Shown here piece by piece: positions 5,937-6,803 of a DNA stretch of 6,803 nt. The translations under genes were made by a program, and so were the position numbers. The notes beneath the pieces were generated by a model. That model was given only the letters and a program-made list of their open reading frames with translations. It was not told the origin of the DNA and did no database searches. Source of the DNA: an uncultured Pseudomonadales bacterium. Its GTDB lineage: Bacteria; Pseudomonadota; Gammaproteobacteria; Pseudomonadales; Cellvibrionaceae. The stretch's first letter is position 1, and the number at the start of each line of letters is the position of its first letter. The stretch is taken from the NCBI GenBank assembly GCA_938048505.1, contig CALIUX010000261.1, positions 1-6,803 of the forward strand. Reading direction: 5' to 3'.

Positions 5937-6043
5937 AATGGACTAACTTATAAAATTTGATTGATTAACTAACGTAATGCCACGCTCGAACATTTTGTTT
6001 GAGATGCTTAGTTCATATGAATGTATGCTTTTCATGACAGACA

Positions 6044-6803
<760 letters not shown>

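Noticed and set aside
5985..6003. Hairpin CTCGAAC-N5-GTTTGAG downstream of parE as a terminator
   Set aside because: On the minus strand it has a central A-C mismatch and no T-tract follows, so it is not supported as a parE terminator.

Overview
This window looks like chromosomal DNA from a moderately AT-rich gammaproteobacterium, probably marine (an Alteromonadales/Cellvibrionales/Oceanospirillales-type lineage). The evidence is the E. coli-like divergent pair hdfR/maoP, a ParE very close to the enterobacterial protein, and a proteobacterial QEGLA-motif protein. The lineage below class level is inference. No tRNA, rRNA or CRISPR array was seen.

Layout. Positions 26-913 (minus) encode a LysR-type regulator of the HdfR type. 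A 120-bp divergent promoter region (914-1033) with inverted repeats separates it from a tightly packed plus-strand operon of three genes: maoP (1034-1381), a glutathione-synthetase-like ATP-grasp ligase (1392-2426) and a 680-residue protein (2410-4452). That last protein fuses an N-formylglutamate-amidohydrolase-like domain to a QEGLA/DUF1704 metallopeptidase domain. The gap between maoP and the ligase is 10 nt, and the ligase and peptidase genes overlap by 17 nt, so translation is probably coupled. The 512-bp gap 4453-4964 is not empty: most of it is a decayed, internally deleted IS3-family insertion sequence. It keeps near-perfect terminal inverted repeats, the start of orfA and the C-terminal end of orfB. 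A weak minus-strand terminator follows. Positions 4965-5858 (minus) encode an outer-membrane-type lipoprotein with YD/RHS-like repeats. Positions 6044-6803 (minus) hold the C-terminal 252 residues of topoisomerase IV subunit B (ParE), whose start lies beyond the right edge.

How the genes work together. HdfR and MaoP keep the divergent arrangement known from E. coli, where MaoP is part of the system that organises the Ori macrodomain. Here maoP heads an operon with a ligase/peptidase pair that has no obvious link to chromosome organisation. The peptidase half carries an HExxxH motif like that of the eukaryotic tubulin detyrosinating enzymes (MATCAP), and its partner is an ATP-grasp ligase that forms amide bonds. 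A cycle of adding and removing an amino acid or small peptide is therefore a reasonable, untested hypothesis, and it is the most interesting idea in this window.
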